11,110 bases of DNA from Rachicladosporium sp. CCFEE 5018 (lineage: Eukaryota > Ascomycota > Dothideomycetes > Cladosporiales > Cladosporiaceae): the NCBI GenBank assembly GCA_002077045.2, contig KZ111153.1, positions 259,978 through 271,087 of the forward strand. Reading direction: 5' to 3'. The notes under the pieces are model-generated. The model saw only the letters and a list, made by a program, of their open reading frames with translations, was not told the origin of the DNA and did not search any database. Made by a program: the position numbers and the translations under genes. Of the stretch, positions 1-9,591 are shown one piece after another; the stretch's first letter is position 1; each line of letters starts with the position of its first letter.

Positions 1-561
1 ACGATCTTCAAGCTTGCGTTTGGCCCAGCCCAAGAACCAGACCCCATGGTTGATCTGATTGAGCTCGCACCGCCAGAGTCTGAGATTCTGCTGGTTTGCC
101 GGCAGGTCTATCTCGAGTGCAAGGCACTGCACGCTAGCGCGGTCACGCAGTACTGGGACCAGGACTTCTACATCGACGTCCTGGCACTCCCAGACTCCAC
201 GAACGCGTTCGAGCATTTATCCGACAAGATCTTGCTCAAGATCGCGTCCTTGACCTCTATTCCGCCACGCTTCAATTCAGCAATGCTACCACGCGTAGTC
301 ATCAACACGTTCGGCGGTACTTATTTCTACCCGGAAGTGGGCCCTGGTCAGCCAACTGCGTTTGACTGGATCAACCCGCTCAAATCCATTGTGGACAAGG
401 CCAATGGGACGAAGGCGACTGCGAGGCAGCTCTACATCGTCATATATAGCGAGATCAGAATGCGCAGCACCCTTCGGCGCCTCGGAGATAAGCGCAAACC
501 CAACACTGGCGGTCCGTCTGCAGGAACATCGGATCGATTGCATCGATATTTGAATGGTTGA
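1..561 (+). CDS. 2EXR/F-box-like hypothetical protein, 5' end cut by window edge
   Basis: The frame is open from base 1 to the TGA at 559-561, giving 186 visible residues. The ATG at 46 is probably internal, because the codons before it (starting TIFKLAFG) match the IYAKVF segment of the paralogue at 1581-2204. Visible residues 29-40 (ILLVCRQVYLEC) match the LLxxCRQxYxEA motif that follows the N-terminal LPxELRNxIY segment in the 2EXR/F-box-like proteins common in ascomycetes. Further shared blocks are a W....FYI segment, HLSD, and a C-terminal VIYS...STLRRLG. The N-terminal LPxELR part would lie left of the window. No intron, signal peptide or membrane segment is visible. The role is unknown: some relatives are annotated as F-box proteins, which would imply SCF ubiquitin-ligase binding, but that segment is not in view. 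Confidence 0.8.
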   Translation, partial: TIFKLAFGPAQEPDPMVDLIELAPPESEILLVCRQVYLECKALHASAVTQYWDQDFYIDVLALPDSTNAFEHLSDKILLKIASLTSIPPRFNSAMLPRVVINTFGGTYFYPEVGPGQPTAFDWINPLKSIVDKANGTKATARQLYIVIYSEIRMRSTLRRLGDKRKPNTGGPSAGTSDRLHRYLNG

Positions 562-1580
562 TGAAGCGACAAGCGCGTTCGTAGCTCGCAGATAACACAG
601 GTATGTCCATCGCTAGCCAAAGGTGACGGTTTTCCTGTGCCGTAACGCGGAGAACCTGACGTACAATCAGACCAAGTCTGCGTGCCGGGAGACGCAGCAC
701 AGGACGTAATGATTGTGCTGTAGTAATCCGATGCGCGCGTTTAGAGACCACTACAAGGTAAGCTCATATCTGACTTATCACCGCTGTGCCTTCTGTCCTA
801 ACGTGCTTGATTGCTGACAGAGATATAGTGTGGGACACGTCACTCCAAGCATGTCTCGGCCGTTACAATTGTGAATGCTAGTTTGAGCGCTTGGAAGCTG
901 TATTGCGCACCGTCGAATTGGCTCACAGCGTAGCGGAAGATGGTGCTTGACTTGGGCTGTCCCTGATAAGTGGCAATCAGTGATTGTTGAACATAAATAT
1001 GAAGTGCGTGCACCAAGCTTAGACGAATTCCGTCAGCCAGTGACTGGCCACGATACAGCACTAGGTTGAATACTTGGCGAAAGCAACACAGCAACGAGAT
1101 AGTAGCGGGAATACTACAGAGAGCCATGATTGGCAATTAGATATCTATCGACAGTGCAACTCCAACTGTCACTGTCCTGACGAAAGTGGATGCCGCGCGT
1201 ATTACGTTCGACGACAGTGTACCGGACTGTTCACGACTCCAAAGAGGCGGTGTATTCCGCAAGAATTCACGACCTGCCTTTACATGAGGGATCTATGATC
1301 GCGATCATGCACAGCCATAGGAGGATGTCCAAGCCCAGCCGAGTAAGGATGCTGTGAAGTGAGGTTCTGCAAGTGAGGTATTCCAAGAGAACGAATAGGC
1401 CACTCCTGCCTCGTGACATGGTCTGCCCCGGTATTACGGCATCCCTCACTTCGGTATACTGGTCGCTTACTATTTTCACACCACTGACTGCTACTCCCGG
1501 CGAGTACAACATTGGTGACTCCCGACGGACGAGACTGGCTGAGACATCAACTATGTCGGAACCCACACCAAAGGGGCTTC
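562..1580. other. Spacer between the two paralogues, no supported gene
   Basis: About 1 kb without a convincing gene. Short open frames on both strands (for example 840-1136 on the minus strand) have no recognisable motif and no plausible splice partners. I looked for a third, decayed copy of the flanking family by searching for a CRQxYxEA-like string and saw none. A 14-bp perfect palindrome at 1295-1308 is within chance expectation. The region presumably holds the terminator of the first gene and the promoter of the second. Confidence 0.6.
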
Positions 1581-2204
1581 ATGTCGAACGCCAATGCTCA
1601 AGCGTCCTCACCTCTGTTCAAACTCTCTGGTGAGCTTCGCAACCTCATCTACGCCAAAGTATTTCAGTCAACAGACTCGGTCGAGTCGATGCACGCCCTA
1701 ATGGCTCCGGACCCTCCTGAGTGCAGCCTTTTGCTAGCTTGCCAGCAGCTCTACATCGAAGCAAGTTCACGATCCGTGGAAGCGAGAAAAGCGCACTGGT
1801 GCGGCCATTTATTCTACATCCACATCGCCCGAGATGTCTCCGCGATCGATATTACCATGCATCTCTCGGATCAGGCAGTTGACAGGGTCTGTCACATCAC
1901 CTTCATCTGCCCGCCAGGGTATACCTTCCGGCTGAAAGAATTCGTTCTCGTTCTTGATAACTGCACCTTCGACGCTTTCGCCCTGGATGCTAGCGACGCC
2001 GACACGACGATGTCCATGCATTTCATCGATGGCCTGATCGAGTCGGCGGTCCAAAGGAATGGCACTGCGCGGGACGTGATCACTCTCGTCTACGATTTCG
2101 CGTGGAAGTATACGTTCAACTTCAGGCCTACCCTCCGTGCTCTCTTCGTCCCGCAGGGTGACGGTGAAGAGGAGGTCGGAGACGGCGACGACGACGATGG
2201 TTGA
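1581..2204 (+). CDS. 2EXR/F-box-like hypothetical protein (paralogue of the gene at 1-561)
   Basis: A 207-aa, single-exon protein. The frame is open further upstream, but the first ATG is at 1581, and starting there puts the family's N-terminal motif at the normal distance: LSGELRNLIYAKVF at residues 15-28, then LLLACQQLYIEA at 50-61. The middle part shares W....FYI and HLSD with the upstream gene, and the C-terminal third shares LVYD...PTLRALF. The two are clearly related but diverged, so this is an old tandem duplication rather than a recent one. The tail is a run of Glu and Asp (last 15 residues), which the first copy lacks. Base -3 is T, so the start context is weak. The function is unknown; at most it may act as a scaffold or F-box-type adaptor, which is inference from the family name. 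Confidence 0.8.
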   Translation: MSNANAQASSPLFKLSGELRNLIYAKVFQSTDSVESMHALMAPDPPECSLLLACQQLYIEASSRSVEARKAHWCGHLFYIHIARDVSAIDITMHLSDQAVDRVCHITFICPPGYTFRLKEFVLVLDNCTFDAFALDASDADTTMSMHFIDGLIESAVQRNGTARDVITLVYDFAWKYTFNFRPTLRALFVPQGDGEEEVGDGDDDDG

Positions 2205-2495
2205 ATGTGGTAAATTGCGAGGTAGTGTCGATGCGTTGGACGAGATATGGGAGGACATTACGATTGGTGTTGACTTTCATGAGTATCGGATCTCACACTG
2301 GTCTTGGATCGATTATCGGACTGGAAGAAGGACAGTATCTCAGCAGCAATGGTGAGAAGAACTGCACTGAGAAGGTGATGAGCTCTATGATTTTGTGACA
2401 TTGCTCATCGTGAGAGGGAACCATCTCCTGGCTCCGCTACGTATGCAGCATGGCTTTTATCTTACTCCTAAACAAGTTCCTGTACAAGAAATACC
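2205..2495. terminator. Convergent intergenic region with candidate poly(A) signal
   Basis: The 291 nt between two facing stop codons must hold the 3' ends of both transcripts. On the minus strand, 35-40 nt past the permease stop, GATAAA at 2456-2461 is one base from AATAAA and is a possible positioning element for the permease transcript. Fungal poly(A) signals are loose, so this is weak evidence. Confidence 0.3.
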
Positions 2496-4540
2496 TCACA
2501 TGCTGTAGTCTGCCTGTAGATCTCTTCGCAGCCTCTCCCTCGGACTGATGTAGTGCTTCTTGCCATGAATGATGTAGTAGCCGGTAGAGAACAGCACCAT
2601 GAATCCAAATAGCAAACAGCCGTAGTTCATGCCTGCAGCAGTGACAGGCGTTGCAACTGGGAACAGGGTGAAGATGAAAACAGGGAGCAGCCAGCAGATC
2701 GCGAGGATGTTGATCACAGCTCCGAACTTCCCTAGTGACCAGGCGGCAGGAGGCAGCGGCTCGGTCTTGGAGAAGCGTCGGTAGAGGATGCAGGAGATGG
2801 AGATGGTGTATGATGCCAGGAGAGCTGCAAGATCGAGGGCAAGAATGGCGTTGAGTGCAGCGGTGGAGCCGATCTGAAGCAGATTGTTAGCTTACTGAGC
2901 CACAGGATCAAGGGGCGACAAATCATACGTTGATCAAGGATAGCAAAACGCAGACAATGAGCGAAATGACAATAGCGTTGATCGGGATGGCGGACTTGGC
3001 ATACACCTGGGAGACCTCATTAGCGGACGTCAAAGTTTCGACCGGGTTTCGAAGCCACATACATGTCGGACTGTAGCGGAGAACGGCACACCACCGTCAC
3101 GTGCGAAGGCCCAGATCTGTCGGCTAGCCGTGGCAACACAAGCGATGACACTGCCAGTGAGAGGGAAGATAAGGAGGAGGCACATAATGTCCGTTCCGGC
3201 GACACTTCTCGTCGTGTTCTGCAGATCTCGTTAGCTCGCATGTCCGCAGGGCAGTCGCACGAGGCAACATACGTAGAACACTTGGATGAATGGCCAGCCT
3301 GTAGGCGAGGCAAGAATCTCATCCTGATCACCCATTGTGAAGATCAAAGTAATAATCATGAGGAGTCCCATCCCGATGTTAAGGTAGGTCGACCAAATGA
3401 TTGAGCGAGGCATAGAGCGGGCTGCGTCCGTGGTTTCCTCGGCTGGATGATATCAGTACCTTGTGCTCCACTCCAAACTTGAACGCGACTTACACATATG
3501 GACCTGACTGTCGAAACCGAGCAAGCACAATGTCAGGGGCAGAAGGCCGACCATGAATGACAATCCGTCGCTTGACCACCCTCCGTTGTTCGAAAACTTC
3601 AGGAACGCATCGTGGGCACTGTTCCGGGGGGCAAGAGTCCAAAGAACCTACGAAGAGCGTCAGACACCATAGCATCCATGGCGGTGATCGGGGGCCGTAC
3701 GATGATAACGATGAAGATGCCGGCGAAATGGCAGATGGCGAGGACACCCTCGACAAGTGGCAATCTTCGGGCGACGAAGATGTTGACTACCACGCAAAAG
3801 GCCACGACAGCAATGATGAGCAGTGTTGCGTGCCATCTCTCGGGTACGTAGTTCTCGTTGTTCAGTACGATCTGTTGTTGTCGTCAGCTTCCGTACCTGG
3901 ACCACATTCGACACAATCCCATACCAAGCCTTGTATTATGCCAGCAACAAGAAAACCAATAGCAGTAATGGCGGACTGCCATCCAGTGAAGCAGAGCCAG
4001 CCAGTCATGTAGCTAAGATACCGTTGAATGCCAGCGGGAGCGAACTCACTGACCCAGTCTGCACGTGATTAGCTGCCGCGCTTGAGTCTTGGAGAGCGAT
4101 GAGACCCACGATACTGCCCGCCAGATGTAGGAGCCATACTGGCCATCTCAGAGATGCTTGCATAGACCAGAATATAGCCAACTGCTACGATGAGGAAACC
4201 CCACCACATTCCCGCGGTACCGCCATTGGTCAAGATGAGCCCAAGGTTGGACAGGATGACTTCCCACGTTACGCTGCGCTGGTCAGTACCTGGCCACCCT
4301 GCGAAGCCTCACCTTTACGCACATGAGTGTGGAGCCGAATCCAAGGATCGAGAGGAAGCTGAAGACACGTCGGGTCTCTTGTGTCCTCCCGAGTACCTTC
4401 ATCTGCCTGATGTCGCTCTCATTGCCCTGGTACTTCCCCTCCACAGCTGACTTCGCGCCTCCTTCGTACAGCGCCTGATCATTTGGAGAGTAAGTCGCGG
4501 CGGCAGCGCGCTTGTCATCGTAATCGTCTCGGTGCGCCAT
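2496..4540 (-). CDS. Amino-acid/choline/GABA-type permease (APC superfamily), nine exons
   Basis: An integral membrane transporter of the fungal amino acid/choline transporter family, which includes yeast Uga4 and Hnm1; it would import GABA, choline or another small nitrogen compound by proton symport. Exons on the minus strand are 4540-4323, 4273-4110, 4058-3925, 3871-3701, 3647-3494, 3442-3273, 3218-3063, 3006-2929 and 2873-2496. The introns are 49-56 nt, and all phases fit, giving 540 aa, the usual family length. Motifs are a cytosolic N-tail of about 58 residues, APTSGGQYHW at 120-129, LAPRNSAHDAF at 234-244, DSQVHMSEE at 275-283 and ASRQIWAFARDGGVPFS at 368-384, among roughly twelve hydrophobic segments. 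The start has A at -3 and G at +4. No frameshift or missing core motif is seen, so it should be functional. The substrate cannot be read from sequence. It diverges from the 7TM gene and converges with the gene at 1581-2204. Confidence 0.93.
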
Positions 4541-4640
4541 TTTTACCAGCGCTCAATTCAGTATCGAACAGCGAAAGCGACAACACCAGAACCACCGAAT
4601 GCACGAAGAAGAAGAGGTGGAAGTAGTTAACGAAACGTGA
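4541..4640 (-). promoter_or_regulatory. Permease 5' leader with CT-rich tract
   Basis: Read on the minus strand, 4604-4623 is a pyrimidine-rich run (CTTC/CTCTTC type) about 65-85 nt before the ATG. Such CT blocks are common just upstream of transcription or translation starts in filamentous fungi. No consensus HGATAR site for a nitrogen GATA factor was seen in the first 450 or so bases upstream, so the sequence gives no direct sign of AreA-type nitrogen control. Confidence 0.35.
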
Positions 4641-6038
4641 GAGCCACGTTCCTGACATGGACGATCGCAACCACATGGAGGGTCCCATCACCGATGCCCT
4701 GCACCAATTACAGCGTAGCCGTGCGGCCTTCCTCTCGCGTCAAGGCACATGGCTGCGTTTGCGGCACCAAGTCAGAGTCCGGAATGCCGGCAGACGAAGC
4801 CTGCGTTCGCTTGCCTTAGCGGCAGTCTACTGTTTGTGCGACGTTCGATGCTATGCCCGATACGACCGCAGCAATTTCACATCGCGTCAACGTATTTGTG
4901 ATCGTGCAGTACGGCAGAAGTGATTGGGGCGGGGCTGATGTATGAAACAAGCAGAGTTCCGCAATGCAGCGGGTGGGACGATGGCGTTTGCATAGAGTTT
5001 TGCCAACACCGCGGTTCGGAGTAAAGTCTGTCTCTCGGATCCTTTCGTACGGATGAGCCTTTCTCAAGGAGGGAGGATGTACATTACATGTAATCCCACC
5101 ACCGAGTCAGCGGCAGCGAGGATATGAACGACAATATGCAAGTGCTACGACGGGTCACTAGACCGAGCCATACATTACGCTGCTCCATATTGCAATCTGC
5201 GCGGTCGCAAACTTTTCACGTAACAGAGCTACAGTACTATTCTTCCATAGTGGAGTCCCAAGGAGCAGCACAGGCTCTGCTAACTCGGCAGGACGACCAA
5301 TACGGCAGCTCCACTCAAGTCTGACGCACGTGGGGATCCTAGGTATCGGTTGCATTGGCGTCAGCAAGCCCTTGTCTCGTCTCGTTTGGCATAGCATCGC
5401 CGGCAACAGGCTCGTAAACCCCCACGCTCGTTCGGCACTGCTGACCCGGTCCTATTGGTGCATCCGCAGCACAGTAGTCTTGACAGCCTTCCATGCAGCA
5501 AGCCGATCGATCTGCTATGGCATGAACGGAACGATCTCGAGTCTCCGACACATCTGCCAGGACTTAGTCGGAGATCTGACCGCGATCTCGCAATGTCGAC
5601 TACCAACCAGAGGCAAATCACACAGCTTCTCACGATCGTATCCGGCTCTCCGTTCAAGGTTCTTCCCTCGATACGGACAAGATTCTCCACTAATCAAAAG
5701 CTCCACCTCGGGGCAAGCCCGGCTTTGTGGCCAAGGTTCGTGATTCGCAATCCTAATCAACGCCCGCCGTTCTCGAACGCCGAATCTGCCTCAAGCTCGA
5801 GAAAAAGCACGCCAGCGTGAGTAGGGCATCCCACCCCTGTTCCCAGCGTTCTTCTCGGTGGAGGGGACTTGATGGCATTCTTGTCAGCCGATGTAAAGCA
5901 ACGCTATGTCCCGGCCCTTTGGGCAATCCCTCTGTCATGTTGACAGGCTTCCTTTGAACACTTTCCTGTCTCGTTGTGCTGTACCTGCATCGGTGACATC
6001 CCAGCCGGTGTGCTGGTGGCCGTTGACAGAGCTTCATC
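4541..6038. other. Shared upstream region of the divergent permease and 7TM genes
   Basis: About 1.5 kb between two divergent start codons. Several overlapping open frames exist (5330-5743 and 5455-5820 on plus, 5361-5690 and 5753-6040 on minus), but the translations are Ser/Arg/Leu-rich, lack motifs, and overlap one another, as expected from chance in GC-rich DNA. CCAAT pentamers lie at 4704-4708 and 5297-5301, with the reverse form at 5454-5458; these are candidate CCAAT-binding-complex sites but could be chance. No transposon ends or tRNA seen. Confidence 0.55.
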
Positions 6039-7383
6039 ATGGCGACGCTGCCTACAGGAGTTCCATCGGGCTACGGCAACCCGCCCTATGGAAACGATGA
6101 GAATGATCGAGGGGGGTGGGCCGTCGTCGCTGGCGGAGTCGCCCTGCTGTTCGTCGCCATGTTCGGGGCTATGAGAGTCTATATTCGATTTCCTTTCAAC
6201 GGTCGATTACTCCGGGATGATGCGACCGTGTTCGCGGCTTCGGTGAGCACTGGAACGTCCCAGCGACATGGCGGAGTAGCTAACATGGTAACTAGATTTT
6301 TGCAATAATACAAACAATTCTCATTATCGCAGCTGCCAACCTGGGACTGGGCAAATCGGCGTCGCAACTTCGCGAGTCAGCACTGACAAGTGCCGAAAAG
6401 GTGCGTCGGGTGGCTTCATGTCCATGACTTGCTCCCGGAAACTTACCATCAACAGGTCACCTACGCCAGCGACATCTTCTATGTGGTTGCGCTGTATCTC
6501 TCGAAGGCTGCGGTCCTCTTCCTGCTGCTTGCGCTGAGCCGTGAAAAGGCGCACGAAATTTTGATGTATGGAGCACTGGGATTGTGCGGCGTAGGACTGG
6601 TCGCGAGCGTGGTCATGGCAGGAATTGGTTGCGACTTGACTAGGCCATGGGCCTCGATCACGACTGAGTGCACGAGCTATGTAAGACCGATTCGCACGGC
6701 TACGGCTCAACGACCGGTACTGACCATACTTACGCAGTTCCCCCGCTGGATCGCGATCGAGATCGTTGGAATTGCAGTCGAAGTTTACCTCTTCGCTGTC
6801 CTCCTCCGCATGCTCGCAGGTCTGCAGCGCAACTGGAAAGGGAAATACAAGGCCGTTGCCATCTTCTCCCTCCGGCTTCCCCTCATCATTCTGGCAGCAT
6901 ATCGTCTGATGAGCATTAAGCGGATGGAAACCTCCACAGAACCGAATGTTTCGCGCACAGCCACGATCGCCTGGACGGAAGCTGCCTTAGCCTACGGTCT
7001 AGTCACAGCAACGCTGCCGTCGCTTGTGCCATTCCTCACAGGATTGAATACAGGTCTCGGCTCATTCCCCTTGGACAACATTGTGCAGACATCGCATGGA
7101 GGATCCTCGGGAGGGGCTTTCGCTATGGGGTATTTGAAACACGAGCATTCTGGTGTACATCAGGGCGATAGGGTAAGCGGAGCTGATATGCTGGCAATCT
7201 CAGAGGCGCGCGCTAACATCGCATATGCAGATGCGACCCGAAAACCTCACGTACAAATCGTCAGCGGTTGGAAAAGCAGACCAACGGAGTATCGAGTCGG
7301 ACGACAGTCAACGGGTGATAATAAGAAGAACGGTGGACGTGAGCTTCTCGCCTGCGCCGCCGGATGACGATATAAGCAGATGA
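6039..7383 (+). CDS. Fungal rhodopsin-domain 7TM membrane protein, five exons
   Basis: A 373-aa integral membrane protein of the fungal rhodopsin-domain family (PTH11-related in style). Exons are 6039-6242, 6296-6400, 6456-6680, 6738-7172 and 7231-7383; the introns are 53, 55, 57 and 58 nt, all phase 0, most with a clear CTNAC branch point (CTAAC or CTGAC). Hydrophobic segments lie near residues 27-49, 62-83, 106-130, 138-160, 182-205, 215-235 and 255-280, consistent with seven helices and an outside N-terminus. After helix 4 the loop carries Cys162, Trp168 and Cys175, the C...W...C pattern typical of this family and probably a disulfide. The C-terminal tail of about 90 residues is hydrophilic and ends with a VIIRRTVDVSFS strand-like motif often seen in these proteins. 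There is no retinal-lysine evidence, so light sensing should not be assumed. The ligand is unknown; receptor-like or membrane-organising roles are inference. The start has A at -3 and G at +4. Confidence 0.88.
6681..6737 (+). other. Intron 3 of the 7TM gene, in frame and stop-free
   Basis: This 57-nt segment has a GTAAGA donor, a TACTGAC branch point and a CAG acceptor, so it is very likely an intron. Its length is a multiple of three and it contains no stop in the gene's frame, so retention would add 19 residues directly after Cys175 and before helix 5. Removing it joins TECTSY to FPRW, which fits the family. Confidence 0.85.
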
Positions 7384-9442
7384 GATATAGATGGATATAA
7401 TGAAGTCGTTCTTTACATGCTGGATGTTGCCGCCCATCTCTGCGCTCCTGCGAAGTGCATCGGCTTGCCGGCAGTCGCAGGTAAAGATTCACGTAAGGCT
7501 TGAACCCCTCCCTTTGGCACTGCGACGCATCTCCATCGTCCTGGTCCCATTCCAGCCTGCCGAAGTGGGCCCAGACTCGTCGACACAAGGAAAGCCTGGA
7601 GCGATAAAGGCTTTGACGAGCAGAGTAGAAGTGGAGCGCAGTCGCGCGCGCTACAGGGAGTCTGCCAATGCTGTACGTCGTGCGAACGGTGCTAGACATG
7701 AGAGTGAGTATATAGATGCGTCCGTTTACGCACAGAGACCTGCGATGGTACCGAGCATTGCTTCACTTCTCCGTAGCTCTTGGATACCCCATTGCTCTTG
7801 TAGTTTGCCATGGGCACGCGAGTGATGAAAGAAGCGGACTTCTCGAGGAGTCGATGCGATCGATATCGCCAGTGGCATGCCACACCACATCCACAAATCT
7901 CAGTCAGTGCTGCCTAGGAGCGCTCCTCAGAGCCTCAGAACTGTCGCCGGCAGCTTCCGCACTGATATACCAATACAGCGCTGCATATATCAGTATATCC
8001 ATCCGCAGTGACTTGCTGAGCGGTCCGCGATTTCTGTTGCTTGCGTGGACGGGGTACATGTAGTGCGATTGTTGTGTGCAGCGCCGGCAAGCGACCTGTG
8101 ACTGGTTATCGCGGCGTAGCCACGCATCCTCTACTCCACGCTCGCACCAGCAGTGCATCTTATTCTAACCGCCGCGACTATGGACTCAGCAATGAAGGTG
8201 ACCGTGCGTCCCATACATCCATTGTACAACAACGGAAGCATGGCCAGAGAAATTCAGTACCGACATCGGCATCGCAGTCAGCCACGAGTGCCGAACACGA
8301 CAACTCCGAAGTCCAGAACAATACCGATGTGGACTTCGCGATCCAAAGCAGGTATCGCAGCAGCACCGTAGAAAAGTGTGTTCGTAGGCTACTCTCGCAC
8401 CGTCTGACCACAAACTCTCGTCCACCGCTACATGCACGTGGCGATGCGACGACGACCAGTCGCCCCGTTGTCGGCAAAACACTTCTCCACACGCGTCGCA
8501 ACGTGCCATGGAGTTCGTGAAAGCATGCCTGCAATGGCCTAGTATATGGAGCGAAATTTTCAGTGGGCTCAACGCGTCGTTGCTAATCGTCTGCGCTTAA
8601 CATAAGCGGTCATCTGTGTGTCATGAAGCCCCGGTGCTCGTCTGGCCTTCCTTTACACGACATGAAAATACGGACTGTCCTTCCTTTGGGGGACTGGTTC
8701 TTATGATGGCGAATCTAGTCGCCATCGCAATGGAGGGGGACTTGCTGGCGAACCCCGGTCGACGGTGTTGGACAGAATCACAGTCATACCATGATCTGCA
8801 TTGCTTTGTGAGCAAGCAGCCACAGATGACCAGACAATGACGTCAAGAGGGCGTGTGTTGGAGGCTCTGCGTGCGCCCTACGACAGCATTGCGATCTCGC
8901 TGACAAAACACACGCGAAGATCGTGGGAAGGATCACAAGCTTCTCCAGGCCGCGCTACCCACTAGCGCGATTTCCTGCATCCAGCCATGCCGACATCGAC
9001 TCCGTGACGGGGTGACTCAATAACGAACGTGTACTCCTTGGACGCCCTGCGCGCATTAGGATGTCGAACACCGTGGTCGTAAGCCCGACCGTTTGAGGTA
9101 TATAGGCGACAGCGCCCGCCAGTAACGTAAGCCACTTTTCATCACTTCGCATCAGACACCAGATTTTCTTCACAACACCAAGACTATTCCAGATTACAGC
9201 CATCAGTGCGGGGAGCAGCTACATCACATTGCTCGGCGATATCGCACGGCGCTCTCGATTGATTGGCCCAAGTCTTGCCTTGTTCTTGCGCGGCACGAAA
9301 CACAGCAGCGCGAAACGCCACCTCTGTCAAGAGTGTGTGCCCTTATCTGCGGGGATTTGCTGGAGGTCACTTGACAGGCGGAATCGGGTGGCACGCATCA
9401 ACGAGACCTGATTATCATCAATGCGATTTGGAAGACTTCAAG
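7384..9442. other. 2-kb gene-free spacer
   Basis: The longest gap in the window. Open frames on both strands (7391-7825, 8041-8520 and 8616-8840 on plus; 7247-7699, 8186-8572 and 8955-9203 on minus) overlap each other and show no family motif. The minus-strand frame from 8515 down has a CxxC followed by a Cys-rich stretch, but no proper zinc-finger spacing. An imperfect 34-bp palindrome with 9-bp arms spans 7961-7994. The right end, from about 9200, should contain the promoter and 5' leader of the arrestin gene. Confidence 0.55.
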
Positions 9443-9591
9443 ATGACTTCGCCACCTCCATTCCTGGTGAGCAGCGCGATCAACGGCAGTTACGGTATGG
9501 TTCCGGGCAAATTGCGCCAGCTGGTGCATTCGACGAAGCCGGAGATCAGCATTCACCTGGACAGCCGGAACCGAGTTTTCACCACGCTTGA
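9421..9591 (+). promoter_or_regulatory. Out-of-frame upstream ORF overlapping the arrestin start
   Basis: An ATG at 9421, 22 nt before the arrestin ATG and in another frame, opens a 56-codon frame that ends with TGA at 9589-9591, inside the arrestin coding region. Its context is weak (T at -3), while the main ATG has A at -3. If the transcript starts upstream of 9421, ribosomes would have to scan past this ATG, which would lower arrestin translation. The transcription start is unknown, so this may lie outside the mRNA. Confidence 0.4.

Noticed and set aside
1295..1308. Perfect 14-bp palindrome centred on CG
   Set aside because: Its expected number in a window of this size is close to one, so it is not evidence of a binding site by itself.
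1512..1580. Upstream extension of the second paralogue's frame
   Set aside because: The open frame begins with TTG at 1512 and has no ATG before 1581; starting at 1581 gives the normal family N-terminus.
3063..3404. Plus-strand 113-codon open frame
   Set aside because: Antisense to permease exons 6 and 7, hydrophilic and without motifs; a shadow frame.
3557..4012. Plus-strand 151-codon open frame
   Set aside because: It lies antisense to permease exons 3-5 and crosses three introns; the minus-strand reading carries clear transporter motifs, so this is a shadow.
4062..4067. CACGTG E-box core
   Set aside because: It falls inside intron 2 of the permease near the acceptor; a six-base match is frequent by chance.
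5330..5820. Overlapping open frames on both strands between the permease and 7TM genes
   Set aside because: Several frames are open at once and none shows a domain, membrane segment or good splice structure.
7961..7994. Imperfect palindrome with 9-bp arms (ACTGATATA / TATATCAGT)
   Set aside because: About one such pair with short spacing is expected by chance in 11 kb, and no transposon ends or target-site duplications are seen next to it.
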